Below, piece after piece: positions 55,844 to 64,000 of a stretch of DNA of 64,000 nt; position 1 is the stretch's first letter, and each line of letters begins with the position of its first letter. The position numbers and the translations under genes were made by a program. The notes below the pieces were generated by a model, which saw only the letters and a program-made list of their open reading frames with translations, was not told the origin of the DNA and ran no database searches. This stretch comes from Mycolicibacterium fortuitum subsp. fortuitum. GTDB lineage: Bacteria > Actinomycetota > Actinomycetes > Mycobacteriales > Mycobacteriaceae. Where the stretch lies: positions 4,650,001 to 4,714,000 of the forward strand of contig NZ_AP025518.1 in the NCBI RefSeq assembly GCF_022179545.1, written 5' to 3'.

Positions 55844-57486
55844 CGGTCCCCCGGGAACATGCCCGACGGCACTCCCCTGCCGTCCCAGTTGAGCAGATTG
55901 ACCCGCGACGGCCGATCGGCGTTGGCGGCCATGCCACCGCTGGTCTGCCGGTGTTGCAAGGCATGGAATGTCTCCACCGCCACCGGTACCGGGCCACCGC
56001 TGGCCTCACCGAACGGTCCTGACTCATACATTCCGGGCCCTCCTTCGAAGGACAGGGAGCAGCCGGGCTCCTCCGCACCAGGTATCGCCTCCGAGCTGTA
56101 CGCGGTCGGGATGACGTACCGCTCCTCGTATTTCGCCAATGCCAGCAATCGGTACATCTCGTAGATCTGCTCCTCGGTCATTCCGACCGCAGCCGGGATG
56201 TGCGGTTGGGTCTCTCGACCGAGGTTGATGTCGCGCATGTAGGAGCGCATCGCGGCGAGCCGGCGCAGCACCCTCTCGACCACACCGGTGTCCCCCGCGG
56301 TGAACAATCCGGCCAGGTACTCGATCGGGATACGCAAGGCTTCCAGCGCACCGAAGAGGTTGCCGACATCCTCACCGTCATGCCCGTCGCGGCTGACCGC
56401 GTCGACCACTGGCGACAGCGGCGGGATGTACCACACCATCGGCACCGTCCGGAACTCCGGATGCAGCGGCAGCGCAACACCATAGGTGTGTATCAGCTTG
56501 TACACCGGCGAGCGTTGAGCGGCCTCGATCCACTCATCGGAGATGCCCTCTTCGCGGGCGCCGGCGATCACCTCGGGATCGTTGGGGTCGAGCAGGATCT
56601 GACGCTGCGCCTCGTAGAGGTCCTTGTCGTCCGGCACCGACGCCGCCTCCAGAACGCGGTCGACGTCGTAGAACACCAACCCGAGGTAACGCAACCGGCC
56701 CACGCACGTTTCAGAGCACACGGTGGGCAGGCCCACCTCGATCCGTGGGTAACACAGCGTGCACTTCTCGGCTTTGCCGGTCTTGTGGTTGAAATACACC
56801 TTCTTGTACGGGCATCCGGACACGCACATGCGCCAGCCGCGACAGCGGTCCTGATCGACCAGCACAATGCCGTCCTCGGACCGCTTGTACATCGCACCCG
56901 ACGGACACGACGCGACGCACGCCGGGTTGAGACAGTGTTCGCAGATCCGAGGCAGATAGAACATGAACGTCTGCTCGAGTTCGAGCTTGATCTGTTCACT
57001 GACCTGTTTGAGGACCGGATCCCCCGGCACGATCTCAGGTGAACCCGCCAGATCGTCGTCCCAGTTCGCCGACCACGAGACCTTCATCGGCTTTCCGCTG
57101 ATCAAGCTGCGCGGCGGCGCGGTCGGAATGTGCTCGCCCAGCGGTGCCGAGGTCAGGTTCTCGTAGTCGTAGGTCCACGGTTCGTAGTAGTCCTCGATGG
57201 ACGGCAACTTCGGGTTCGCGAAGATCCGGGCCAGCTTGGCCAATCGGCCGCCGTCGCGCAGGCGAAGCCGCCCGCGCCGGTCCAGCTTCCACCCGCCACG
57301 CCATTTCTCCTGGTCTTGATACGTACGCGGATAGCCCTGCCCCGGACGGGTTTCGACGTTGTTGAACCAGACGTATTCGGTGCCGGCCCGGTTGGTCCAG
57401 GCCTGTTTGCAGGTCACCGAACAGGTCTGACACCCGATGCACTTGTCGAGGTTCATCACCATCGCCATCTGGGCCATGACCTTCAC
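55840..57486 (-). CDS. narH: Nitrate reductase beta subunit
   Basis: A 548-residue iron-sulfur subunit carrying four clusters. Cys groups are CIGCQTCSVTC, CEHCLNPACVASCP, CRGWRMCVSGCP (the CxxW variant of the [3Fe-4S] site) and CTLCYPRI with CSETC. The GTG at 57486 gives VKVMAQMAMVMNLDK, the usual mycobacterial NarH start, and overlaps the narG stop by four bases. An ATG at 57477 is possible. Confidence 0.96.
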   Translation of the reverse strand: MKVMAQMAMVMNLDKCIGCQTCSVTCKQAWTNRAGTEYVWFNNVETRPGQGYPRTYQDQEKWRGGWKLDRRGRLRLRDGGRLAKLARIFANPKLPSIEDYYEPWTYDYENLTSAPLGEHIPTAPPRSLISGKPMKVSWSANWDDDLAGSPEIVPGDPVLKQVSEQIKLELEQTFMFYLPRICEHCLNPACVASCPSGAMYKRSEDGIVLVDQDRCRGWRMCVSGCPYKKVYFNHKTGKAEKCTLCYPRIEVGLPTVCSETCVGRLRYLGLVFYDVDRVLEAASVPDDKDLYEAQRQILLDPNDPEVIAGAREEGISDEWIEAAQRSPVYKLIHTYGVALPLHPEFRTVPMVWYIPPLSPVVDAVSRDGHDGEDVGNLFGALEALRIPIEYLAGLFTAGDTGVVERVLRRLAAMRSYMRDINLGRETQPHIPAAVGMTEEQIYEMYRLLALAKYEERYVIPTAYSSEAIPGAEEPGCSLSFEGGPGMYESGPFGEASGGPVPVAVETFHALQHRQTSGGMAANADRPSRVNLLNWDGRGVPSGMFPGDR

Positions 57487-60400
57487 TGGTATTGCACCTC
57501 CTGCGAGCGGCGGCGAACCACCGTCACTTCGTCGCGCTGATTTCCGGTGGGGCCGAGGTAGTTCCAGGCAAATGAATGTTGCGCATAGCCGCCGGCCAGG
57601 TGACTCGGCTTGACCAACAGCCGGGTCAGCGAGTTGTGGATACCGCCGCGGGTACCGGTGGTTTCGCTCAGCGGCACGTCGATGGTCCGCTCTTGGGCGT
57701 GGTAGACGTAGACGACGCCTTCCGGCATCCGGTGACTGACCACGGCACGGCAGACCAGTACCCCGTTGCGGTTGACCGCCTCGATCCAATCATTGTCCTT
57801 GACTTCGATTTTCGCCGCGTCCAGCGGACTCATCCACATCGTGGGACCACCGCGGGACAGGGACAGCATGAACAGGTTGTCCTGGTACTCGGAGTGGATC
57901 GACCACTTGGAGTGCGGCGTCAGGTAACGCACCGTCAACCCGATACCGTCGCGGCCCAGCTGTGACTCCCCGAACAGCCGCGCCATGTCCAACGGTGGCC
58001 GGTAGATCGGCAGCTGCTCCCCGAGCTCCTCCAACCAGTCGTGGTCGACGTAGAAGTGCATCCGGCCGGTGAGCGTGTGGAACGGCTTGAGTTCCTCGAT
58101 GTTCACGGTGAACGGCGCGTAGCGGCGACCTCCGGTCTCACTGCCCGACCACTCCGGGCTGGTGATCACCGGGACCGGTCTGGCCTGGGTGTCGGCGTAG
58201 GTGATCCGGCGTTCCTCGCTGCCTTCGGCAAGGTGCACCAACTTTCGGCCGGTACGCCGCTCCAGCTCCTTGAAGCCCTCGACCGCCAGCCGGCCGTTCG
58301 AGGTGCCAGACAAGGCGAGGATGACATCGACCATCCGTTCGGCCGTGGTGATCGCGGGCCGCCCCTGGGCCGCACCGGAATCCATCACGCCGAACTTCGC
58401 CGCCAGCTCGGCGACCTCCGGCTCGGGATGGGTGGTGACGCCTTTGGTGGTCAGCCCCAGTGAGTCGACCAGCGGCCCCAGTGCCGACCATTTCTCGGCG
58501 ATCGCGGCGTAGTCGCGCTCCACCACCACCAGCGGGCCCATCGTCTTACCCGGTACCGGCGTTTCTCCGGTGGCCCGCCAATCATGCTCGGTGCCACCGG
58601 GATAGGCCATGGCACCCGGCGTGTCATGCTGCAGCGTGCCCATCACGACGTCGGTGCGGGTACCGAGATGCCGGGCGGCCAGTGCACTGAAGGTGCGGGC
58701 GATCGCACCGAAGGCCTCGAAGTCAGACCGGGTTTCCCACGGCGGGTCCACGGCGGGGCTGAACGCGTGGACGTACGGGTGCATGTCGGTACTGGACAGG
58801 TCTGCCTTCTCGTACCAGGTGGCAGCCGGCAGCACCACATCCGAGAGCAGCGTCGTCGAGGTCATGCGGAAGTCGATCGACATCAACAGATCGAGTTTGC
58901 CCTCGGGAATGTCCTCGGTCCATGCCACATCGTTGGGCCGCAACTCGGGCCCGGTGGGCTCGGCCTGCACGTTGGACGTGGTGCCCAGCAGGTGACGCAG
59001 GAAGTATTCGTTGCCCTTGCTGGACGAGCCGAGCAGGTTGGCCCGCCAGATGTTGAGTACGCGTGGCCAGTTCGCCGGGTTGTCCGGATCGGTGACCGCC
59101 AGTTGCAGTTCGCCGCTCGCCAATTGCTGGGCGACGTAGTCCGGCACTTCTTGACCGGCGGCCTTGGCCTCGTCTGCCACATCCAGACTTGAGCGGTCGA
59201 ACTGCGGGAAGAACGGCGTCCACCCCATGGCCACCGCGGAACTCAGCACATCCATCGTGTGTTTGTCTCGGAACCGGCCCCTTCCGAGAGGACTCGACAG
59301 CGCGTCGGCGCGGTAGCCGTCGTAGCGCCACTGATCGGTGTGGACGTACCAGTACGACGTGCCCGCCATCTGCCGCGGTGGCCGCGACCAGTCGGTTCCC
59401 ATCGCCATCGCGGCCCACCCGGTCACCGGCCGGCACTTCTCCTGCCCCACGTAATGCGCCCAGCCACCGCCGTTACGCCCCATCGAGCCGGTGAGCAGGA
59501 GCAGCGCGAGCACCGCACGATAGGTGGCGTCGCCGTGGAACCACTGGCAGATGCCCGCACCCATGATGATCATCGAGCGGCCACCGGATTCCTCGGCATT
59601 GCGGGCGAATTCGCGAGCGATGCGGATCGCCTGAGCAGCCGACACCCCGGTGATCTGCTCCTGCCAGGCCGGGGTGTACGGCTTGGTGGCATCGTCGTAG
59701 CCGGCGGGCCAGTCGCCGGGCAAGCCGGGTCGGTGTACGCCATACTGGGCCAGCATCAGGTCGAAGACGGTGCACACCATGTGTTCACCCACCCGCCGCA
59801 CCGGCACGCCTCGTTGCATGGTGGTGCCGGATCCGTCGACCGTATCGAAACGCGGCAGGGCGATCTCCGCAGTCTCGAAGGTGTCTCCCAGCACGGTCAA
59901 CGCGGGCGACAGGTTTTCCAGATCGAGATTCCACTTGCCGACGCCGTCGGCGCCGAACCGGAACCCGAGTGAGCCCTGCGGCACTGCGACGCTGTCACTG
60001 GCACCGTCGAGCAGCACTGGTTTGAACGCGGCGTTCTCCTGTTCGGCCACCGGTCCACCGAGATCTGCTGCGGTGAGGTTCTTTCCGGGAACCAGTACCC
60101 CGTCGCGTTCCTCCAGCTTCACCAGGAACGGGAGGTCGGTGAACTGGCGTACATAGTCGACGAAGAACGGAACCCGTTTCTGAACAAAGCATTCGTCGAG
60201 GATGACGTGTCCCATGGCCATCGCCAGGGCGCCGTCGGTGCCCGCCGCACAGGGCATCCACTCGTCGGCGAACTTGGTGTTGTCGGCGTAATCAGGGCTG
60301 ACCGTCACCACTTTCGTGCCCCGATACCGCACCTCGGCCATCCAGTGCGCGTCGGGCGTCCGGGTCACGGGAACGTTGGAGCCCCACATCATCAGGTACG

Positions 60401-61169
60401 ACGCATCCCACCAGTCCCCAGACTCCGGCACATCGGTCTGATCGCCGAACACCTGTGGGGAGGCCACCGGAAGGTCGGCATACCAGTCGTAGAACGACGT
60501 CATCACCCCGCCGAGCAGTTCGACGAATCGCGACCCCGCCGCAAACGACACCATGGACATCGCTGGAATCGGCGAGAATCCGGCGACGCGGTCCGGGCCG
60601 TAGGTCTTGATGGTGTGCACGTGTGCCGCGGCGATCATCTCGGTGGCCTCGGCCCAGGTCACCCGGACCAGGCCGCCCTTGCCGCGGGCTTGGTGATATC
60701 GCTTGCGGCGCACCGGATCACCCTGAATGTCGGCCCAGGCCAACACCGGGTCCTTCAACCGATCTTTGGCTTCCCGGTACATCTGGACCAGCACTCCGCG
60801 GGCATACGGGTACCGCACCCGGGTCGGCGAGTAGGTGTACCAGGAGAAGGCCGCGCCACGCGGGCAGCCGCGTGGCTCGTACTCAGGACGGTCAGGGCCC
60901 ACCGACGGGTAATCGGTCTCCTGGGTCTCCCAGGTGATGATCCCGTCCTTGACGTAGATCTTCCAGGAACACGATCCGGTGCAGTTCACCCCGTGCGTGG
61001 ACCGCACCACCTTGTCATGGCTCCACCGGTCCCGGTAGAACACGTCACCCTGCCTACCTCCCTGGCGGGTGACCGTACGCAAGTCGTCGGAGAACTGCCC
61101 CGGGGTGAAGAAGCGGCCACTGCGCTCAAGCAGTTCCTCGATCGATCCACCGACGTGGGGCTTGGTCAT
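57483..61169 (-). CDS. narG: Nitrate reductase alpha (catalytic) subunit
   Basis: A 1228-residue Mo-bis-MGD oxidoreductase reducing nitrate to nitrite on the cytoplasmic face. Visible are the N-terminal [4Fe-4S] site HGVNCTGSCSWKIYVKDG, the Mo ligand region GDQTDVPESGDWWDAS, and the nitrate-site stretch YVGQEKCRPVTGWAA. No twin-arginine signal, fitting the Nar type. The start overlaps the narK stop by four bases (ATGA). Corresponds to Rv1161. Confidence 0.97.
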   Translation of the reverse strand: MTKPHVGGSIEELLERSGRFFTPGQFSDDLRTVTRQGGRQGDVFYRDRWSHDKVVRSTHGVNCTGSCSWKIYVKDGIITWETQETDYPSVGPDRPEYEPRGCPRGAAFSWYTYSPTRVRYPYARGVLVQMYREAKDRLKDPVLAWADIQGDPVRRKRYHQARGKGGLVRVTWAEATEMIAAAHVHTIKTYGPDRVAGFSPIPAMSMVSFAAGSRFVELLGGVMTSFYDWYADLPVASPQVFGDQTDVPESGDWWDASYLMMWGSNVPVTRTPDAHWMAEVRYRGTKVVTVSPDYADNTKFADEWMPCAAGTDGALAMAMGHVILDECFVQKRVPFFVDYVRQFTDLPFLVKLEERDGVLVPGKNLTAADLGGPVAEQENAAFKPVLLDGASDSVAVPQGSLGFRFGADGVGKWNLDLENLSPALTVLGDTFETAEIALPRFDTVDGSGTTMQRGVPVRRVGEHMVCTVFDLMLAQYGVHRPGLPGDWPAGYDDATKPYTPAWQEQITGVSAAQAIRIAREFARNAEESGGRSMIIMGAGICQWFHGDATYRAVLALLLLTGSMGRNGGGWAHYVGQEKCRPVTGWAAMAMGTDWSRPPRQMAGTSYWYVHTDQWRYDGYRADALSSPLGRGRFRDKHTMDVLSSAVAMGWTPFFPQFDRSSLDVADEAKAAGQEVPDYVAQQLASGELQLAVTDPDNPANWPRVLNIWRANLLGSSSKGNEYFLRHLLGTTSNVQAEPTGPELRPNDVAWTEDIPEGKLDLLMSIDFRMTSTTLLSDVVLPAATWYEKADLSSTDMHPYVHAFSPAVDPPWETRSDFEAFGAIARTFSALAARHLGTRTDVVMGTLQHDTPGAMAYPGGTEHDWRATGETPVPGKTMGPLVVVERDYAAIAEKWSALGPLVDSLGLTTKGVTTHPEPEVAELAAKFGVMDSGAAQGRPAITTAERMVDVILALSGTSNGRLAVEGFKELERRTGRKLVHLAEGSEERRITYADTQARPVPVITSPEWSGSETGGRRYAPFTVNIEELKPFHTLTGRMHFYVDHDWLEELGEQLPIYRPPLDMARLFGESQLGRDGIGLTVRYLTPHSKWSIHSEYQDNLFMLSLSRGGPTMWMSPLDAAKIEVKDNDWIEAVNRNGVLVCRAVVSHRMPEGVVYVYHAQERTIDVPLSETTGTRGGIHNSLTRLLVKPSHLAGGYAQHSFAWNYLGPTGNQRDEVTVVRRRSQEVQYQ

Positions 61170-62389
61170 CGATGAGCCTCCTTGGCCTGGTCAGGTTCCC
61201 GGGCGTGCAGTCTCATGGCGGTATAGCCGAACGCCACCAACGCGGTGGCCACCAGGAGCAGCAGCCCGATCGTGTAGTCGTGGTCGACCGGGTCATACGT
61301 CGCACCCATCACCAAGGGCGGGAAATAGCCACCCAAACCACCTGCGGCAGCGACGATGCCCGTCACCGATCCGACTTCCTTGGCGGGCGAGCGGCGTGCC
61401 ACCCAGGCGAACACTCCGCCGGTCCCGATCCCGAGGAAGATTGCCAGTCCGATGAAGGTGGCCGCCGACCACACGTCCGGTGGCGGCTGGAACATCGCGA
61501 TGAAGGCGAGTACCGCGGTGCCCGCGAAGGACGTGAGCACGACGTACTTGGGCGGTATCCGGTCCGAGAGCGCGCCGCCGATCGGGCGGGCCAGCACCGC
61601 AGCCAACGCGAACCCCGCTGTGCGACTGCCCGCTTGGACGGCCGAGAACTCGTAGACGTTCTTGATGTAGGTGGGCAGGTAGTTGCTGAATGCCACGAAT
61701 CCGCCGAAGACCACCGCGTACAGGAACGACATCTCCCACGTGACGGGCAGCTTCAGGGCCGACTTGAGCTTCGGCAGCACCGGGTCGGTGTTCGGTTGGA
61801 ACGCCGGCGAATTGCGCATCACCACGATGCACAACACCGCCGTCACGGCCAGGGCGGCCGCGATGATGAGGTGGGTCTGGAACAATCCGAACCACCGCAC
61901 GAACCGCGGTGTGAAGAACGCCGACAGCGCGGTGCCCACCATGCCCATGCCGAAAACGCCGGTGGCATAGCCACGTCGGGACGGCTCGTACCAATTGTTG
62001 GCGAACGGGATCCCGACCGCGAATATGGTGCCCGCGATTCCCAGGAAGAATCCGCACACCAACAACATCGGATAAGACCTGGCCTCACCCGCCGCGCCGA
62101 CCGCCAATACGGGGACGATCGAGGCCAGCGTCACCGCAAGGAACATGGTGCGACCGCCGTACCTGTCGGTCAGCGCCCCGATGGCGATGCGGCCGAGCGA
62201 CCCGACCAGTATCGGTGTGGCGACGAGCATCGAAGCCTGCGTGGCACTGAGCTTCATGTCGCCGGCGTAGGTCGTGGAGAGTGGGCCGATCATGTTCCAG
62301 GCCCAGAAATTGATGGCCGAGACCCAGGTGGCAAGCACAAGATTCATGCCCTGCCCTTGGCCCAGGTACGGCGTAGTTGCCGTGGTCAC
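61166..62389 (-). CDS. narK: Nitrate/nitrite transporter NarK
   Basis: A 407-residue major-facilitator protein with 12 helices. Nitrate-porter signatures are GIPFANNWYEPSRRGYATGV and FAWVARRSPAKEVGSVTGIV. GTG at 62389. It is translated first in narKGHJI; in M. tuberculosis narK2 is separate from narGHJI. Likely nitrate uptake or nitrate/nitrite exchange. Confidence 0.93.
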   Translation of the reverse strand: MTTATTPYLGQGQGMNLVLATWVSAINFWAWNMIGPLSTTYAGDMKLSATQASMLVATPILVGSLGRIAIGALTDRYGGRTMFLAVTLASIVPVLAVGAAGEARSYPMLLVCGFFLGIAGTIFAVGIPFANNWYEPSRRGYATGVFGMGMVGTALSAFFTPRFVRWFGLFQTHLIIAAALAVTAVLCIVVMRNSPAFQPNTDPVLPKLKSALKLPVTWEMSFLYAVVFGGFVAFSNYLPTYIKNVYEFSAVQAGSRTAGFALAAVLARPIGGALSDRIPPKYVVLTSFAGTAVLAFIAMFQPPPDVWSAATFIGLAIFLGIGTGGVFAWVARRSPAKEVGSVTGIVAAAGGLGGYFPPLVMGATYDPVDHDYTIGLLLLVATALVAFGYTAMRLHAREPDQAKEAHR

Positions 62390-62442
62390 CCGAACAGCAA
62401 AACATCAATTTCGGCACGGTCGCGTCATTTTCCCGGAAACGT

Positions 62443-62458
62443 TGCGAGCGGCTTCACG
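62443..62458. promoter_or_regulatory. CRP-like site upstream of narKGHJI
   Basis: TGCGA-GCGGCT-TCACG matches the mycobacterial CRP (Rv3676-type) consensus TGTGA-N6-TCACA at eight of ten fixed positions, 54-69 bases upstream of the narK start. No convincing DosR box is visible here. Confidence 0.4.
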
Positions 62459-62557
62459 GAAATGTAATTCGCAACATCAGCATGTCCAAATTAATTCTGT
62501 CGCACGCGGTCACCCTATTGCGCGAGCCGACACCCAATTACCCGAAATGGTGTCGTT

Positions 62558-62968
62558 TCAGGTGCTTTCGCTTCTACCCGACGGTGAAAGTGCATCGGCC
62601 AGGTCCGGGAGCCACGCCCGGTCTGCCGGTACCCACGGCAGGTCGTCGAGTTCGTCGGCGGTGACCCATCGCAGCGCCCGGTGATCGTGCGGGTGCGGAC
62701 TACCCGATGTGAGCGTTGCCCGGTAGGCGCGCAGCGTCATTCCGGAGTCCAAGGCGACGTCGGCACCCAGCCGCGCACCGACACTCACCTCGACGCCCAG
62801 CTCCTCCCGCAGTTCCCGAGCCAGCGCGTCGGCGTCGGTCTCGCCCGCCGCTACCTTTCCACCCGGCAGCTCCCACAGCCCGGCCAACTCCGGAGGCCGC
62901 TGCCGCTGGGCGACCAACAGGCCGGCTTCCGAGAAAAGAGCACCGGCCACCACGATCTGTGCATCCAT
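62558..62968 (-). CDS. mutT2: Oxidised-nucleotide hydrolase MutT2
   Basis: A 136-residue NUDIX pyrophosphatase (Rv1160 type) that removes damaged dCTP/dGTP species. NUDIX box [20 protein letters not shown] continues as [12 protein letters not shown] and the start [14 protein letters not shown] are typical. Divergent from the pterin dehydratase across a perfect palindrome. Confidence 0.93.
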   Translation of the reverse strand: MDAQIVVAGALFSEAGLLVAQRQRPPELAGLWELPGGKVAAGETDADALARELREELGVEVSVGARLGADVALDSGMTLRAYRATLTSGSPHPHDHRALRWVTADELDDLPWVPADRAWLPDLADALSPSGRSEST

Positions 62969-62972
62969 CGCG

Positions 62973-62992
62973 CCCGACGGTATACCGTCGGG
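62973..62992. promoter_or_regulatory. 20-base perfect palindrome between mutT2 and phhB
   Basis: CCCGACGGTATACCGTCGGG occupies nearly all of the 25-base gap between divergent starts. It includes TATACC-like -10 material and would cover both promoters if a protein bound it. Confidence 0.55.
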
Positions 62993-62993
62993 T

Positions 62994-63287
62994 ATGGCCG
63001 TGTTATCGAACGATCAGGTCGACGCCGCACTGCCCGATCTGCCGGGCTGGGAACGCGCGGCGGGCGCCCTGCGCAGATCCACGAAATTCCCGACGTTCCT
63101 CGACGGCATCGAAGCGGTGCGCCGCGTGGCTGAGTTCGCCGAGGAGAAAGACCACCATCCGGACATCGACATCCGTTGGCGCACCGTCACATTCGCCTTG
63201 GTGACGCATTCCGCCGGCGGCATCACCGAGAAGGACGTCCAGATGGCCGAGGAGATCAACCGGATTCTGTCCGACCAGCCCGGCTAG
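62994..63287 (+). CDS. Pterin-4a-carbinolamine dehydratase
   Basis: A 97-residue PCD/DCoH-family protein (Rv1159A type). The active-site histidine pair and acid are in [18 protein letters not shown]. It recycles 4a-hydroxytetrahydropterin or acts in a related cofactor step. Its 3' end overlaps the convergent pimE gene by 32 bases. Confidence 0.9.
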   Translation: MAVLSNDQVDAALPDLPGWERAAGALRRSTKFPTFLDGIEAVRRVAEFAEEKDHHPDIDIRWRTVTFALVTHSAGGITEKDVQMAEEINRILSDQPG

Positions 63288-64000
63288 TCGCGATCCAGGC
63301 CAGCGTCGCCAGTGTCGCGACGATGTAGACCAGCCCGGCCCAGGCCAGGTACCAGGGCCGTCCGATCACCCAGATCGTCGGCTGGGCAAAGCTGAGCAAC
63401 CACGGCACGCCGATCAGCGTCAGCCCCAGCCATCCCCAACCCAGGATGCGTGCCCCCAGCCGGTCGGCCAGTGGCCCGTGCAGCAACCAGATCATCAGCG
63501 GGATCAGCCAGACCCAGTGGTGCGTCCACGAAATCGGCGAAAGCAGCAACCCGAACAGGCTCACGATCACGATGGCGCCGAGCCGGTCGGCACTGCCGCC
63601 GATCGCCCGCCACGCCATCACGGCGAGCACCGCGGTGACGGCGATGCCGATCAGCACGGCCGGCCCGTACCCGGCGTCATGGCCGAGGATGCGTGAGATC
63701 CCGCCGCGCCACGACTGGTTGAACGACGTCCCGATCGGTCCGATCCGGTCTGCGTCCCCGAGCAATTCGGTGAAGTACCGGCGGGCCTCGTCCCCGATCA
63801 CCAACACCGAGACCGCGACCGTGCCGAAGAACACCACAGCCGAGAACACCGCGGTGCCCCAGCGGCGCGCGCCGACGAAGTACAGCCCCGACACCGCGGG
63901 CGTGAGCTTCACTCCGGCGGCCAGGCCGACCAACAATCCCGACAGCCACCACCGATTGCTGTACACGGCATAGAGCACCGCCAGCACGAGGACGACGTTG
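63256..64000 (-). CDS. pimE: Polyprenol-phosphate mannosyltransferase PimE, 5' end beyond window
   Basis: The last ~245 residues of a GT87/GT-C membrane enzyme (Rv1159 type), which adds the fifth mannose (alpha-1,2) to PIM4. About six membrane helices are visible, for example [20 protein letters not shown], the conserved [15 protein letters not shown] and [13 protein letters not shown]. The N-terminal catalytic Asp lies outside the window. Position next to the pterin dehydratase and mutT2 matches the M. tuberculosis order. Confidence 0.9.
   Translation of the reverse strand, partial: NVVLVLAVLYAVYSNRWWLSGLLVGLAAGVKLTPAVSGLYFVGARRWGTAVFSAVVFFGTVAVSVLVIGDEARRYFTELLGDADRIGPIGTSFNQSWRGGISRILGHDAGYGPAVLIGIAVTAVLAVMAWRAIGGSADRLGAIVIVSLFGLLLSPISWTHHWVWLIPLMIWLLHGPLADRLGARILGWGWLGLTLIGVPWLLSFAQPTIWVIGRPWYLAWAGLVYIVATLATLAWIATSRAGRTESG

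Overview
The window comes from a high-GC, fast-growing mycobacterium (Mycolicibacterium type). The evidence is the gene content and its conserved order: mutT2, narGHJI, typA, lpqW, mshB, fbiC, fdxC, dapC, pruA/putA with a PucR-type regulator, fadD36, dapD and dapE follow the Rv1159-Rv1202 segment of M. tuberculosis. GTG starts and leaderless -10 boxes are common. Where M. tuberculosis carries PE/PPE genes inside this segment, this genome instead has a family of exported proteins with lysine-rich tails.

Layout. 1-7 kb: a MalT/LuxR-type ATPase that lacks its DNA-binding end, an EspC-like type VII secretion candidate, an ABC-F ATPase, an S4 RNA-binding protein, dapE and dapD. 7-11.3 kb: a 32-residue cysteine-rich metallothionein-like gene, then an A+T-richer islet of four co-directional genes (EspA/EspE-like, EspC/EspF-like, EspD/EspH-like, and a membrane-anchored extracytoplasmic protein). 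A perfect 139-bp direct repeat that copies the 3' end of a small secreted-protein gene bounds the islet. 11.4-17.8 kb: a VOC gene remnant, fadD36, a DUF309-NUDIX fusion, a 2OG-Fe(II) oxygenase and the proline catabolism genes. 17.8-24.3 kb: the proline regulator, a carotenoid oxygenase with a two-component system, dapC and fdxC. 24.5-33.1 kb: fadH, a quinol nitric oxide reductase operon, an Fe-S regulator/ferredoxin pair and a cytochrome oxidase subunit I. 33.2-41 kb: YceI, fbiC, mshB and a CLC channel. 36.9-50 kb: five exported paralogues around mshB, clc and lpqW. 50-64 kb: typA, two small zinc/cysteine-type genes, a flavin split-barrel/WS-DGAT pair behind a DosR-like box, narKGHJI, mutT2, a pterin dehydratase and the end of pimE.

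Functional picture. Much of the window concerns low-oxygen and nitrogen-oxide physiology: nitrate uptake and respiration (narKGHJI, with a CRP-like site upstream), NO removal (norZ operon), a possible Fe-S sensor controlling a ferredoxin and an extra ctaD, F420 synthesis (fbiC), mycothiol synthesis (mshB) and storage-lipid synthesis (WS/DGAT). Lysine/DAP synthesis is split between dapDE and dapC. The most unusual element is the islet at 7133-11209, an ESX-accessory-like espACD-type gene set with an extra membrane protein and no ESX machinery in view.
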